The translations under genes and the position numbers were made by a program. A stretch of 64,000 nucleotides of DNA from Porticoccus sp041395745. Its GTDB lineage: Bacteria > Pseudomonadota > Gammaproteobacteria > Pseudomonadales > Porticoccaceae. The stretch lies in NCBI GenBank assembly GCA_041395745.1, contig JAWKZV010000003.1, positions 496,001 to 560,000 on the forward strand. The letters are read 5' to 3'. This document shows positions 35,794 to 45,068 of this stretch, piece by piece. The stretch's first letter is position 1. Every line of letters begins with the position of its first letter. Below the pieces are notes generated by a model, which worked only from the letters and a program-made list of their open reading frames with translations, made no database searches and was not told the origin of the DNA.

Positions 35794-36060
35794 GGGGCCT
35801 GGTTACCCTATTTGGGTAATCGTCGCTGGCGGCAATTTTCCTGACCAGCGAGCGGAAGGAGAGAAATTTAGTGGGTCTAAGTGAGCGACTGACAACGACG
35901 CTGGCCAGGGAAAAAGCCCCAGCCCTCCGGGTTGCGGCTAAAAAAACGCCACTTGTCGTTGCTCGTCGTTTATTTGGAAGAACCAAACCACACTTCTCGC
36001 GCCTAAATTGGCACTTTTTTAGCCACAACGCCGACAACCCAAATAGGGTAACCAGGCCCT
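35794..36060. repeat. 267-bp structured intergenic repeat, copy 2
   Basis: Ends are a perfect 23-bp inverted repeat (35795-35817 with 36037-36059) beginning GGGCCTGGTTACCC. Internal elements match copy 1: TCGCTGG (35823-35829) with CCAGCGA (35845-35851); CAGCC/GGTTG around a CTCCG loop (about 35920-35934); a 16-position stem 35936-35951 with 36009-36024 (14 pairs); and TTTGG/CCAAA (35973-35987). It starts 4 nt after the argE stop and ends 19 nt before the argA start. It contains GAAGGAG followed by GTG, as copy 1 does. Confidence 0.9.
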
Positions 36061-36079
36061 AATAAATCAGGCAGATGCC

Positions 36080-37387
36080 GTGTCCGACTACGTGAAGTTC
36101 CTGCGCGATACCTCCCCCTATATCAATGCGCACCGGGGGAAAACCTTTGTCCTGGCCCTCAGCGGCGAGGGGATCGCCCACGCCAATTTCACCAATATCG
36201 TCCACGATATCGCCCTGCTGCACAGTCTTGGCATCAAACTGGTACTGGTGCACGGCGCCCGTCAGCAGATTGAGGAGCGGCTGGCCAGTTGCGCCATCGA
36301 GCCGCGCTTTGACCAGAACACCCGCATCACCGACAGTGCCACCATGGCCTGCGTCAAGGATGCGGTGGGCAGTGCGCGGATTTCCATCGAGGCCAAACTC
36401 TCCACCGGAGCGGTGAATTCCCCGATGCACGGCGCCCGCATCCGCGTGTTCGGTGGCAACCTGATTACCGCCAAACCCCTGGGGGTGAGGGATGGCGTGG
36501 ATTTCCACCACACCGGTGAAGTACGTCGCATCGACCAGAAAGCGATTCAGAAGCAGTTGGACGATGGAGCCCTGGTGCTGCTGTCACCGATCGGTTATTC
36601 ACCCACCGGCGAAGCGTTCAACCTGAATTACGAGGATATCGCCACCCAGGCGGCGGTCAGTCTCGGCGCGGAAAAATTGATCATGTTCAGCGCGGATAGC
36701 GGCATCAGTGACAATCAGGGCCACCTGATCAAGATGCTGTCCCTCAATGAAGTGCCCCACTGCCTGAGCATGCTGAGCGACAACATCCCGGTACAGCGGG
36801 ACCTGATGGCCTGTTACCAGGCCTGCGAGAACGGCGTCCTGCGCGGCCACATCATCAGCCATGCCGATAATGGCGCCCTGCTCACCGAACTGTTCACCCG
36901 TGAGGGCAGCGGTACCCTGGTGCTGAAAAACGGCAAGGAAGTGGTGCGTCAGGCCACCATCGATGACGTCGGCGGCCTGCTGGAACTGATTGTGCCTCTG
37001 GAGCAGAAGGGCATTCTCGTGAAACGCTCCCGGGAACTGCTGGAAACAGAGATTACCCGTTTCACAGTGCTACAGCACGCCGAGGGCGACTTGGTGGGCT
37101 GCGCGGCCCTCTACCCCTTCAGCGATGGCATCTCTGCGGAGCTGGCCTGTGTCGCCACCCATCCGGATTTTCGCAACCGGGGTTTCGCCTCCCGCTTGCT
37201 GGCTCAGATCGAAACCCAGGCCATGCAGCAGGGCATCAGGCAACTGTTTGTGCTCACCACCCACGCCAGCGACTGGTTCAAGGAGAAGGGTTTTGTCGAG
37301 GCCAGCCTCGACGACCTGCCCACCGAGCGCAAATCCCTCTATAACTTCCAGCGCAAGTCGCGGATTTTCAGCAAGAATCTGCCCTGA
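36080..37387 (+). CDS. argA: Amino-acid N-acetyltransferase (N-acetylglutamate synthase)
   Basis: 435 aa from GTG (VSDYVKFLRDTSPYINAHRG). The N-terminal amino-acid-kinase-like domain (about 1-285; LVLVHGARQQIEERL, ALVLLSPIGYSPTGE) usually binds the feedback inhibitor arginine. The C-terminal GNAT domain (about 290-435) has LACVATHPDFRNRGFASRLL. First step of arginine synthesis. No strong ribosome site is visible before the GTG, and its leader lies right against the structured repeat. Confidence 0.95.
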   Translation: MSDYVKFLRDTSPYINAHRGKTFVLALSGEGIAHANFTNIVHDIALLHSLGIKLVLVHGARQQIEERLASCAIEPRFDQNTRITDSATMACVKDAVGSARISIEAKLSTGAVNSPMHGARIRVFGGNLITAKPLGVRDGVDFHHTGEVRRIDQKAIQKQLDDGALVLLSPIGYSPTGEAFNLNYEDIATQAAVSLGAEKLIMFSADSGISDNQGHLIKMLSLNEVPHCLSMLSDNIPVQRDLMACYQACENGVLRGHIISHADNGALLTELFTREGSGTLVLKNGKEVVRQATIDDVGGLLELIVPLEQKGILVKRSRELLETEITRFTVLQHAEGDLVGCAALYPFSDGISAELACVATHPDFRNRGFASRLLAQIETQAMQQGIRQLFVLTTHASDWFKEKGFVEASLDDLPTERKSLYNFQRKSRIFSKNLP

Positions 37388-37455
37388 CTGCTGATTCACC
37401 ACCGCACTCTCTGCTATCCTTGCCGCCTCGTTTTTAACGGACGGCAGGATCAGAG

Positions 37456-39291
37456 ATGCCCAAATACCGCTCACACACCACCACCAAGGGTCGCAACATG
37501 GCCGGCGCCCGCGCCCTGTGGCGCGCCACCGGTATGACCGATGACGACTTCAATAAGCCGATCATTGCCATTGCCAACTCCTTTACCCAGTTCGTGCCCG
37601 GACACGTACATCTGAAAGACCTGGGCCAACTGGTGGCGGAAGAGGTGGCCAAGGCCGGCGGTATCGGCCGCGAGTTCAACACCATCGCGGTGGACGACGG
37701 CATCGCCATGGGTCACGACGGCATGCTCTACTCACTGCCGTCCCGCGACATCATCGCCGACTCCGTGGAGTACATGGTCAACGCCCACTGCGCCGACGCG
37801 CTGGTGTGCATCTCCAACTGCGACAAAATCACCCCCGGAATGCTGATGGCAGCACTGCGCCTCAACATTCCCACTATCTTTGTCTCCGGCGGCCCCATGG
37901 AGGCCGGCAAGACCAAGCTGGGCGAACACAAGCTGGACCTGGTGGATGCCATGGTGATCGCCGCCGATCCCCATGCCTCAGAAGAAAAAACGGAAGAATA
38001 CGAGCGTTCCGCCTGCCCCACCTGCGGCTCCTGCTCCGGTATGTTCACCGCTAACTCCATGAACTGCCTCACCGAAGCGCTGGGCCTGTCCCTGCCGGGC
38101 AATGGCACCACCCTGGCCACCCACGCCGACCGCCGCCGCCTGTTTGAGGAAGCTGGCCAGCGTATCGTGACCATGGCCAAGTCCTACTACGAAGAAGACA
38201 ACCTGGCGGTATTGCCGCGCTCCGTAGCCAGCTTCGCAGCCTTCGAAAATGCCATGACCATGGACATCGCCATGGGCGGTTCCACCAATACCATCCTGCA
38301 CCTGCTGGCCGCTGCTCAGGAAGCGGATGTGGACTTCACCATGGCAGACATCGACCGCCTGTCCCGCAAAGTACCGCAGTTGTGCAAGGTCGCCCCCAAC
38401 ACCCCGAAATACCATATTGAGGATGTACACCGCGCCGGCGGCGTGTTCGGCATCCTCGGCGAACTGGACCGCGCTGGCCTGCTGCATACCGATGTCTCCA
38501 CCGTTCACTCTTCCACCCTGGCGGAAGCGCTGGAGCAATGGGACATCATGCTCAATAACGACGAAGCCACCGCCAAATTCTTCAAGGCAGGCCCCGCCGG
38601 CATTCCCACCCAAACAGCCTTCAGCCAGGACACCCGTTGGAGTTCCCTGGATGCCGACCGGGAAAACGGCTGTATCCGCAACCTTGAGCACGCCTACAGC
38701 ACCGAAGGCGGGCTGGCGGTATTGTTCGGCAATATCGCCCGCAATGGCTGCGTGGTGAAAACCTCCGGGGTGGATGACTCCATCCTCAAGTTCTCCGGCC
38801 CCGCCCACATCTGTGAGAGCCAGGACCAGGCGGTGGACGACATCCTCAACGACCGGGTGAAATCAGGCGATGTGGTGATCATCCGCTACGAAGGTCCCCG
38901 CGGTGGACCGGGCATGCAGGAAATGCTCTACCCCACCAGCTACCTGAAATCCAAGGGACTGGGTAAGGCCTGCGCGCTGATTACCGACGGTCGTTTCTCC
39001 GGAGGCACCTCCGGGCTGTCCATCGGTCACGTCTCCCCGGAAGCCGCTGCCGGCGGCGCCATCGGCCTGGTCAAGCAGGGCGATATCATCGAGATCGACA
39101 TTCCGAACCGCCGCATCGACGTGGCATTGAGCGAGGAAGAGCTGGAACAGCGCCGCCAGAAACAGGATGAACTGGGCTGGCACCCGAAGGAAAAACGGCC
39201 ACGCCGGGTATCCGCTGCGTTGAAAGCCTACGCGCTGCTAGCCACCAGTGCCGACCGCGGTGCGGTGCGGGATCTCAACCAGGTGAAATAA
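37456..39291 (+). CDS. ilvD: Dihydroxy-acid dehydratase
   Basis: 611 aa, normal length. Fe-S enzyme making branched-chain 2-keto acids from dihydroxy acids. It starts MPKYRSHTTTKGRNMAGARA. Cluster cysteines lie in CISNCDKITPGM and CPTCGSCSGMFTANSMNC; other signatures are AMGGSTNTILHLLAAA and TDGRFSGGTSGLSIGHVSPE. The gap from argA is 68 nt. It ends just upstream of a clear intrinsic terminator. Confidence 0.97.
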   Translation: MPKYRSHTTTKGRNMAGARALWRATGMTDDDFNKPIIAIANSFTQFVPGHVHLKDLGQLVAEEVAKAGGIGREFNTIAVDDGIAMGHDGMLYSLPSRDIIADSVEYMVNAHCADALVCISNCDKITPGMLMAALRLNIPTIFVSGGPMEAGKTKLGEHKLDLVDAMVIAADPHASEEKTEEYERSACPTCGSCSGMFTANSMNCLTEALGLSLPGNGTTLATHADRRRLFEEAGQRIVTMAKSYYEEDNLAVLPRSVASFAAFENAMTMDIAMGGSTNTILHLLAAAQEADVDFTMADIDRLSRKVPQLCKVAPNTPKYHIEDVHRAGGVFGILGELDRAGLLHTDVSTVHSSTLAEALEQWDIMLNNDEATAKFFKAGPAGIPTQTAFSQDTRWSSLDADRENGCIRNLEHAYSTEGGLAVLFGNIARNGCVVKTSGVDDSILKFSGPAHICESQDQAVDDILNDRVKSGDVVIIRYEGPRGGPGMQEMLYPTSYLKSKGLGKACALITDGRFSGGTSGLSIGHVSPEAAAGGAIGLVKQGDIIEIDIPNRRIDVALSEEELEQRRQKQDELGWHPKEKRPRRVSAALKAYALLATSADRGAVRDLNQVK

Positions 39292-39320
39292 TCCCAACAA
39301 CTTCACTGAATGTCCCATAA

Positions 39321-39347
39321 AAAACCGGCCACAAAGGCCGGTTTTTT
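39321..39347 (+). terminator. Intrinsic terminator after ilvD, symmetrical
   Basis: CCGGCC (39325-39330), loop ACAAA, GGCCGG (39336-39341), then six T. Four A on the left mirror the T-run, so it can also serve the converging TPR gene on the minus strand. Confidence 0.9.
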
Positions 39348-39368
39348 ATAGCTGCTGGAGCGAAACAA

Positions 39369-40712
39369 CTAGCCCAGCTGGCAGCCCGGCAAATCGGCAC
39401 CGCTTTCAATCAGCTGTTCCCGGCGGGCGCCCTCACCACTCACGTAGCGCAGCCACTGCTCGGCACTCTTGCGCAACCCCTGATCCTTGGCTGCCTCCTG
39501 GAACACCGGCGCCGCCTCCCGGTAGCACTGCAGGTTGACCAGCGCCGCGCCGAGGGTCAGCTGGGTCAAACCGGGGCGTGACAGACCGCCCTTACGCAGG
39601 GCATTGCGAGCCTCGCGCACCGCCGCGCCATTGTCATCCACATCCAGGTAGGCAGATGCCAGCCGCGCCGCAATAGCGCCGCTGTCTGACAGGTTGGCCG
39701 CCCGCTGCAGCACCGGCAATGCCTTGCGAGTCTCCCGCGCCCGCAGCCAGGCCGTACCAAGGATTTCCAGGTTCTTGGCACTGGCTTCCACCTCGCCGAC
39801 CTCTATTCCCTGCTCCAGTACCTTGGCGGCCCGGAACGGCGCCTCAGCGCCCAGATAGAGATAGGCCAGGGACAACCACTGGCGCTCCCCATTCAACTGT
39901 TTTTGCAACCGCAACAGGTCGTTCACTGCCAACTGGTCACCGCTGCGCTCCAGTTGCCCATAGATACCTCCGAGCTGCTGCCAGTAACTGGTTCTCGGAT
40001 AGTGAGCTACCAGCTGTTTCAAGATGGCCACCACCTTGTTGTAGTCCTGGCGCTCGTAGTACAGCACCCGCTGCAACGACCACCAGCCCTCCTTGGGCAG
40101 CTTGCCCGCAGCCTGGGATTCGTCCACCACAGCATTGACCAGTTTCAGCGAGTCATTCTTGCGATTCAGGTGATAGTAGGCCTGGGCCAGCAGCACCCGG
40201 CCATCGGCGCTGACCACAGTGGCCTCGGCCTGCCAGCGCTCCAGCTGTTTGGCCGCTTCGGCGTAGTTCTCCAGCAGGAAATACAGCTGCGCGACGGTGT
40301 ATCGAGTAGCTGTTTTCTGCCGCTCATCCACCTCCGGCTCGGCGATCATCGCCAGGTAGCTGTCGACCGCCTTCGGGTATTGCTCAAGGGAGTAGTGACT
40401 GTAGCCCAGCAGGTTGTAGACCTGAGATTTTTCATAGCTGCTGGCGCAGACCTTGTTGGTTAGACCATTCAGCTCCACCACCAGCTGCCGGAGCTGGGCC
40501 GGCTGCGGCGTTGCATCTCCCTGAAAAATCTGCTGGATCTTTTCCAGCCGCGCAGCACATGCCTGACCTACAGCCTGGCGCTGGCGACTTTTCACATTCT
40601 CGAACTTGCGCTGATTCTTGTCCCCGGCATCGTCCTCGGCCAACGCCACGACCGGCAGGGCCAGAATCAGCAACGCAGCAAGCAGCAAACGGCGAAGGGT
40701 TATGCCCGTCAT
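39369..40712 (-). CDS. Periplasmic TPR protein of a TonB2 system
   Basis: 447 aa with a signal peptide (LLLAALLILALPVVALAED). The rest is helical with TPR-like repeats, e.g. SQVYNLLGYSHYSLEQYPKA and RYTVAQLYFLLENYAEAAKQ. It overlaps tonB by 4 nt (ATGA) and is last of a six-gene set. TPR proteins (TtpB-like) accompany TonB2 clusters in vibrios and other marine gammaproteobacteria and may couple TonB to outer-membrane receptors; that role is inferred. Confidence 0.78.
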   Translation of the reverse strand: MTGITLRRLLLAALLILALPVVALAEDDAGDKNQRKFENVKSRQRQAVGQACAARLEKIQQIFQGDATPQPAQLRQLVVELNGLTNKVCASSYEKSQVYNLLGYSHYSLEQYPKAVDSYLAMIAEPEVDERQKTATRYTVAQLYFLLENYAEAAKQLERWQAEATVVSADGRVLLAQAYYHLNRKNDSLKLVNAVVDESQAAGKLPKEGWWSLQRVLYYERQDYNKVVAILKQLVAHYPRTSYWQQLGGIYGQLERSGDQLAVNDLLRLQKQLNGERQWLSLAYLYLGAEAPFRAAKVLEQGIEVGEVEASAKNLEILGTAWLRARETRKALPVLQRAANLSDSGAIAARLASAYLDVDDNGAAVREARNALRKGGLSRPGLTQLTLGAALVNLQCYREAAPVFQEAAKDQGLRKSAEQWLRYVSGEGARREQLIESGADLPGCQLG

Positions 40713-41314
40713 CGCGCAATCCTGAAAGAAAATTTGTACAGCACCCCCGGCACTTCCTCGGCCACACCATCAATCACGCGGGGTTTGTACTTGAGCTTTT
40801 CTGCCGCACGCAGGGCGTACTTGCCGAAATCCTTGTTGGGCGGGTATTCCTCCAGTAGCTTGATGTCCCGAACGCTGCCGGTGGTGGTGATGGTGACTTC
40901 CACCACCGCGTAGCCGTCCACGCCCTGGCGCAAGGCCCTGGGGGGATAATCCGGCTGCGGCACATAGACCGGGATGTAATCGGAATCCCTGCTGAAGGCA
41001 CCCCCCATGCCGATCTCCAGACCGGCGGCCACCGGCGCCGTCATGGACACAGCACTGACAAGGGCATCCACGCTGACATTCATCTGCGGCGGGGGCGGCG
41101 GTAATGGCTCCGGCTCTTCAGGCTTGTCCGGTTTCGGTGTCTTGCGCTGTTCCTCGATGGTGCGTTTGGGCTGCCATATGTCGGCTATTTTGCGCCCCTC
41201 ACCCACCTCCGGTGCTTCGCCAACGGATTGAATCAACCGCTGCATGCCCACCAGCAATACCAGGGTCACCAGCAGGGCCAGCCCTGCTGCAGCACTGTAG
41301 CGAATCAGTGGCAT
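40709..41314 (-). CDS. tonB: Energy transducer TonB (TonB2-type, short)
   Basis: 201 aa. It has an N-terminal membrane anchor (GLALLVTLVLLVGMQRLIQ), the proline-rich spacer PDKPEEPEPLPPPPPQM and a C-terminal TonB domain with YPPRALRQGVDGYAVVEVTI and YPPNKDFGKYALRAAEKLKY. It transmits proton-motive energy to TonB-dependent receptors. Shorter than E. coli TonB, as is usual for TonB2. 3 nt separate it from exbD. Confidence 0.9.
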   Translation of the reverse strand: MPLIRYSAAAGLALLVTLVLLVGMQRLIQSVGEAPEVGEGRKIADIWQPKRTIEEQRKTPKPDKPEEPEPLPPPPPQMNVSVDALVSAVSMTAPVAAGLEIGMGGAFSRDSDYIPVYVPQPDYPPRALRQGVDGYAVVEVTITTTGSVRDIKLLEEYPPNKDFGKYALRAAEKLKYKPRVIDGVAEEVPGVLYKFSFRIAR

Positions 41315-41317
41315 CCG

Positions 41318-41719
41318 CTAGCGCTCCCCGGTGGAAACCGCGACATCGTCGATACCCGCAGCCCGCGCCGCGTCCGCCACCCGGGTCAGGGTGGCCATAT
41401 CCGCCTGTCGGTCCACCTGGATGACCAGACCACCGCGCGGGTTCTCATTGCGCAAGCGCAGGATGTGCAGACGCAGACTGTCCGCCGATACCTGGCGGCC
41501 ATCAATCCAGATGCCGTTGTCGGCAGCCACCGCCACCAGAATGGCCGGGCTGCGCTGCTCGGCGGTGGTGGCGACAGAGCGCTCCACATCGATGCCCGGT
41601 TCTCGGATAAAAGTGGCAGTGACAATGAAAAAGATCAGCAGGATAAACACCACATCCAGCATCGGCGTCAGGTCGATGGCCTGGGGTGGTTCTGGCTGGC
41701 GATAGACGCGTTCCCGCAT
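41318..41719 (-). CDS. exbD: Biopolymer transport protein ExbD
   Basis: 133 aa with one transmembrane helix (IDLTPMLDVVFILLIFFIV) carrying the conserved proton-pathway Asp, then a periplasmic domain ending RVADAARAAGIDDVAVST. It works with ExbB to energise TonB. It lies 16 nt after exbB and 3 nt before tonB. Confidence 0.93.
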   Translation of the reverse strand: MRERVYRQPEPPQAIDLTPMLDVVFILLIFFIVTATFIREPGIDVERSVATTAEQRSPAILVAVAADNGIWIDGRQVSADSLRLHILRLRNENPRGGLVIQVDRQADMATLTRVADAARAAGIDDVAVSTGER

Positions 41720-41735
41720 GGCTGCTACGGCTCCC

Positions 41736-42254
41736 TCAGTGATCCATGGTCAGGTGGTCGGCCAGCAATTGCTGCTCGCGCTCCGCTACCCGGCGCAGGT
41801 AAATATTCGCGAACACCCCGGACAGTGCCGCCACCATGCCCGCCATGGTAGGGATCGTCGCCCTTGAGACCCCTGCCGCCATGGCACGGGCATCCCCACC
41901 ACCGCCGAGGGACAACACCTCGAACACACCGATCATGCCGGTCACGGTTCCCAGCAGGCCCAGTAGCGGGGCGATGGCTATCAGGGTGCGGATCAGCGCG
42001 AGGTTGCGGTTGATATTCAGAGTCACCCGGGAAATCAGCGCCTCGCGTACCTGGTGGGCGCGCACCGAGCGGCGCTCGGTGCGATCCTCCCAACGGACCA
42101 GCGCCGCCGCCAGGTCCCGTTTCAAACCGCCACGGAAATACCACAGCCGTTCGAACACCAGGGTCCACATCACTAGCAGCAGGGCGGCAATCAGCAGCAA
42201 TACCGGTCCACCGGCATTGATCAGTTTGCTGATGTCGCCCAGGAAATCCGGCAT
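41736..42254 (-). CDS. exbB: MotA/TolQ/ExbB proton channel family protein (ExbB2)
   Basis: 172 aa with three membrane helices (LLLIAALLLVMWTLVFERLW, then LIRTLIAIAPLLGLLGTVTG, then IPTMAGMVAALSGVFANIYL). The family core LLGLLGTVTGMIGVFE is intact. It forms the proton channel with ExbD. It begins on the last base of the TtpC-like gene (1-nt overlap). Confidence 0.93.
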   Translation of the reverse strand: MPDFLGDISKLINAGGPVLLLIAALLLVMWTLVFERLWYFRGGLKRDLAAALVRWEDRTERRSVRAHQVREALISRVTLNINRNLALIRTLIAIAPLLGLLGTVTGMIGVFEVLSLGGGGDARAMAAGVSRATIPTMAGMVAALSGVFANIYLRRVAEREQQLLADHLTMDH

Positions 42255-43633
42255 CAGTGGGCCTCTGCCTGCTCCGCCACAATACCGGCACTTTGCTCTT
42301 CGAGAATGTGCAGCACTCGTTGGGCACGGCTGTTAACGAAGGTGTGCAACAGCACCGTGGGAATGGCCACACACAGGCCCAGTACCGTGGTCACCAACGC
42401 GGCGGAAATCCCCCCGGCCATGGTCTTGGGATCGCCGGTGCCAAAAAGGGTAATGGACTGGAAGGTGACGATCATGCCGGTCACCGTGCCCAGCAGCCCC
42501 ATCAGTGGCGCCACCATGGCGATGATCTTCAACAGGTTGAGACCGGACTCGATGGCCGGGCGCTCCTTGAGCACCTGCTCATGGAGTTTCAGCTCCAGGG
42601 ACTCCGCATCCATATTGCGGTTGTCCAGACCGATTTTCAGCACCCGTCCCAACGGGTTGTTGGCATCGGGGGAATCGCTGGCCAGTTGTGTACTGACCCG
42701 ACGGGAAACCCCGGACAGCACCAGCAATCGCCACAGAGCCAGCAACAGCGCCACCGCGCCGACGGCACTAATCAGGTAACCGATCCAGCCCCCCTGGTGC
42801 CAGCGCTCCAGCCAGTCGGGGCTGTCCACCAGCGCCGCCAGCAGTGAGCCACCACTGGGGCCGGTGGGGTCAATGGCGGTGCGGGTAAAGCCTTCACCGG
42901 AGGCCTGCAAGTTTGCGGCAGCCTTTGTATAGCTGCTGTCCGGCTGGCGAGAGAGTTCTGCCAGGGTGCCGGTCTCCGGGCGATAATTCAGGTAGCTGCC
43001 ATCGGACAACAGGTTGAACACCCCGATTCGCACCACCTGCTGCTGTCCCTGCTCTCCGTTGGCCTTGACTACGGTAGCCGGAAAGCTGACAACCCTGCCG
43101 CCCTCGATCATCTCGCGGTTGATCTCATACCAGAGCCGCTCAATCTCGGCCATGGAGGGCAACCGGGTGTTGCCGCTCATGCGCTCAATCAGCTGATCCA
43201 GAAACTCGATTCGCCCCGGATACTGGGCACTGACCAGAGAGTGATTAAGGGTAGTGCGGGTGTCCCCCGCCGCCGCGGTGAGATGGCCGAACATTTCTTT
43301 GAGCGAGCCGAGCCGTTCCTGCAACTGCTCCTGCAAGGCCGCAATTTCCCGCTCGTTGTCTGCAAAGCGCTTCTCCAGTTGCTCGGAGCGTTTCTCCTCT
43401 CCGTTGCGGGTTGCCTGTGCCTGCTGCAACAGTTTCGCCCGCTCCGCCTTGGCCTGCTTGAACTCTGCCTCGCGGGCCGCCTGCTCACGGGACTCCGTCA
43501 CCCGCGCTTCCTTGACCAGCCGCAACAGCTCATCCAGGGAGGCGGCTTTTTGTTCTTGCTCCTGTGCCTGCGCAATGCCGTTAATGGACAGCAGCAGGAA
43601 AACACCCAGGAAAAGCCGATTCAGCGTTTTCAT
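42254..43633 (-). CDS. TtpC-like large ExbB-family protein
   Basis: 459 aa from MKTLNRLFLGVFLLLSINGI; the ORF reaches 43663. It has a signal peptide, a long charged coiled coil (about 30-120, e.g. QAREAEFKQAKAERAKLLQQ), a periplasmic domain, then a C-terminal MotA/TolQ/ExbB domain with IAMVAPLMGLLGTVTGMIVT. This fused layout is that of TtpC, needed for TonB2 function in Vibrio. It sits between the DUF3450 gene and exbB, as in those clusters. Confidence 0.86.
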   Translation of the reverse strand: MKTLNRLFLGVFLLLSINGIAQAQEQEQKAASLDELLRLVKEARVTESREQAAREAEFKQAKAERAKLLQQAQATRNGEEKRSEQLEKRFADNEREIAALQEQLQERLGSLKEMFGHLTAAAGDTRTTLNHSLVSAQYPGRIEFLDQLIERMSGNTRLPSMAEIERLWYEINREMIEGGRVVSFPATVVKANGEQGQQQVVRIGVFNLLSDGSYLNYRPETGTLAELSRQPDSSYTKAAANLQASGEGFTRTAIDPTGPSGGSLLAALVDSPDWLERWHQGGWIGYLISAVGAVALLLALWRLLVLSGVSRRVSTQLASDSPDANNPLGRVLKIGLDNRNMDAESLELKLHEQVLKERPAIESGLNLLKIIAMVAPLMGLLGTVTGMIVTFQSITLFGTGDPKTMAGGISAALVTTVLGLCVAIPTVLLHTFVNSRAQRVLHILEEQSAGIVAEQAEAH

Positions 43634-43659
43634 CGCGTCACTTCTCATTGCACCCCACC

Positions 43660-44460
43660 TCATTGCACCACCTCCGGAGCCGGAATCGGCAGCTGCAACA
43701 GGTCCACCGCCGCCTGCTTGCGGGCGATGCGGATGCCCTGAGCCACGGCCTGGCGGTAATCACCACTGTCCAGCGCGACCCAGTTGCCAGCCTGCTTATC
43801 CCAGGCCGCGGTCAGCTGCTGGTCGGCGGTCTGGTAGAGCAGGGCGATGCGGCCCACCCGCAGCACCGTCACTTCCCGGGGCTGGCCGTCAATCTCCACG
43901 GTGTCGGCATAGCTGTCGATGCGGGTGCCGTACTCGCTCTCTATCTTGTAGGCCTCCAGTACCTGGCGAAATTTCTCGGCACTGCTCAGGTCCGCGCGAG
44001 ACTGGTTGTTCCTCAGCCGTTCCAGGCGCTCGCGGCGCTCCTCCAGCAGGAAGGGCATGTCCAGAGCAACGAACTGCTCCAGAGCATCGATCATCTTCAG
44101 GGTCAATGGAGTGAGCTGGCGCTCCATCAGGGTGGCATTCTCGATGGAGGATTGCAGGTCGGCCAGCGTCTGGCGCTGATCCGCCAGCTGGGCTTCCAGC
44201 TGGGCGTTGTAGATCTGTAACCCCTCGATCTGCTTATTGACCTGCTTGAAGGACTGGAACAGCTCATCCGCCTGGTCCGCCAGCTGATCAACCCGCTGCT
44301 GGGACGCCTGGGCGGCGCTGGTCTTGGCTTTTTCCGCCTGCAGCAGTGTATCCACATCCGCTGCCTGCGCGGACAGCGCCATCAATGCCAGTATTGGCAG
44401 TGCCAACAACCGTCGCCGGCCCCAGCCGGTGGCTGCGACATCGGTTTTGTTTTGTTTCAT
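43660..44460 (-). CDS. DUF3450 periplasmic coiled-coil protein
   Basis: 266 aa from MKQNKTDVAATGW, with a signal-like segment (LLALPILALMALSAQA). A coiled coil follows at about 40-120 (QQRVDQLADQADELFQSFKQ). The family part is MPFLLEERRERLERLR with AYKIESEYGTRIDSYAD. DUF3450 proteins regularly precede ttpC-exbB-exbD-tonB clusters; molecular role unknown. First gene of the six. Confidence 0.86.
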   Translation of the reverse strand: MKQNKTDVAATGWGRRRLLALPILALMALSAQAADVDTLLQAEKAKTSAAQASQQRVDQLADQADELFQSFKQVNKQIEGLQIYNAQLEAQLADQRQTLADLQSSIENATLMERQLTPLTLKMIDALEQFVALDMPFLLEERRERLERLRNNQSRADLSSAEKFRQVLEAYKIESEYGTRIDSYADTVEIDGQPREVTVLRVGRIALLYQTADQQLTAAWDKQAGNWVALDSGDYRQAVAQGIRIARKQAAVDLLQLPIPAPEVVQ

Positions 44461-44551
44461 CAATGGAATTCCTGTTATCTCGGCATCCTGTGCCAAATCA
44501 GCCTGCCATTATCGAGTTCACTCTCAACAGTGGCAAATACCCCGGGCAAAT

Positions 44552-45064
44552 TCAGCCGCGACGCCGCTCCAGCACCTGGAAGAAATAGGGAGTATCGCCC
44601 AGTTGCTCCGGCAGCAGGCGACTGATTTCCCGCCAATCAGACTCGTCAAACTCGGGAAAGAAGGCATCCCCCTCCACCTCGGCATCCACCCGGGTGATGT
44701 AGAGCCGGTCCGCTTTTTCGATGGTGGCGCGGTAAATTTGTTCCCCGCCGATCACCATGATTTCTCCGGCCGCCAGTGCGGAAGAATCCTTGGAGGCCTG
44801 CGCCAGGGCCTCCTCCAGGGAACCCACCACCTTCACGCCTTCATGGCGCCAGACGGGATCGCGGGTAATCACGATATTGAGTCTGCCGGGCAGGGGACGA
44901 CCGATGGACTCAAAGGTCTTGCGACCCATCAGGACGGGTTTGCCCATGGTCGCCGCCTTGAAGTACTTGAGGTCTTCTGGTAGGTGCCAGGGCAGGCCGT
45001 TGTCCCGGCCGATCACCCGGTTGCGGGCCATGGCCACGATCAGCGACAGGGTCAGCTCCGCCAC
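44552..45064 (-). CDS. folA: Dihydrofolate reductase
   Basis: 170 aa. It reduces dihydrofolate to tetrahydrofolate with NADPH. Signatures are LIVAMARNRVIGRDNGLPWH with DLKYFKAAT (substrate acidic residue in HLPEDL), VLMGRKTFESIGRPLPGR and IMVIGGEQIYR. It lies 4 nt after thyA; the two enzymes form a cycle because thymidylate synthase produces dihydrofolate. Confidence 0.96.
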   Translation of the reverse strand: MAELTLSLIVAMARNRVIGRDNGLPWHLPEDLKYFKAATMGKPVLMGRKTFESIGRPLPGRLNIVITRDPVWRHEGVKVVGSLEEALAQASKDSSALAAGEIMVIGGEQIYRATIEKADRLYITRVDAEVEGDAFFPEFDESDWREISRLLPEQLGDTPYFFQVLERRRG

Positions 45065-45068
45065 GGGA

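Noticed and set aside
35762..36037. Minus-strand frame inside repeat copy 2
   Set aside because: It overlaps the argE end and the structured element, and no matching frame is kept in copy 1.
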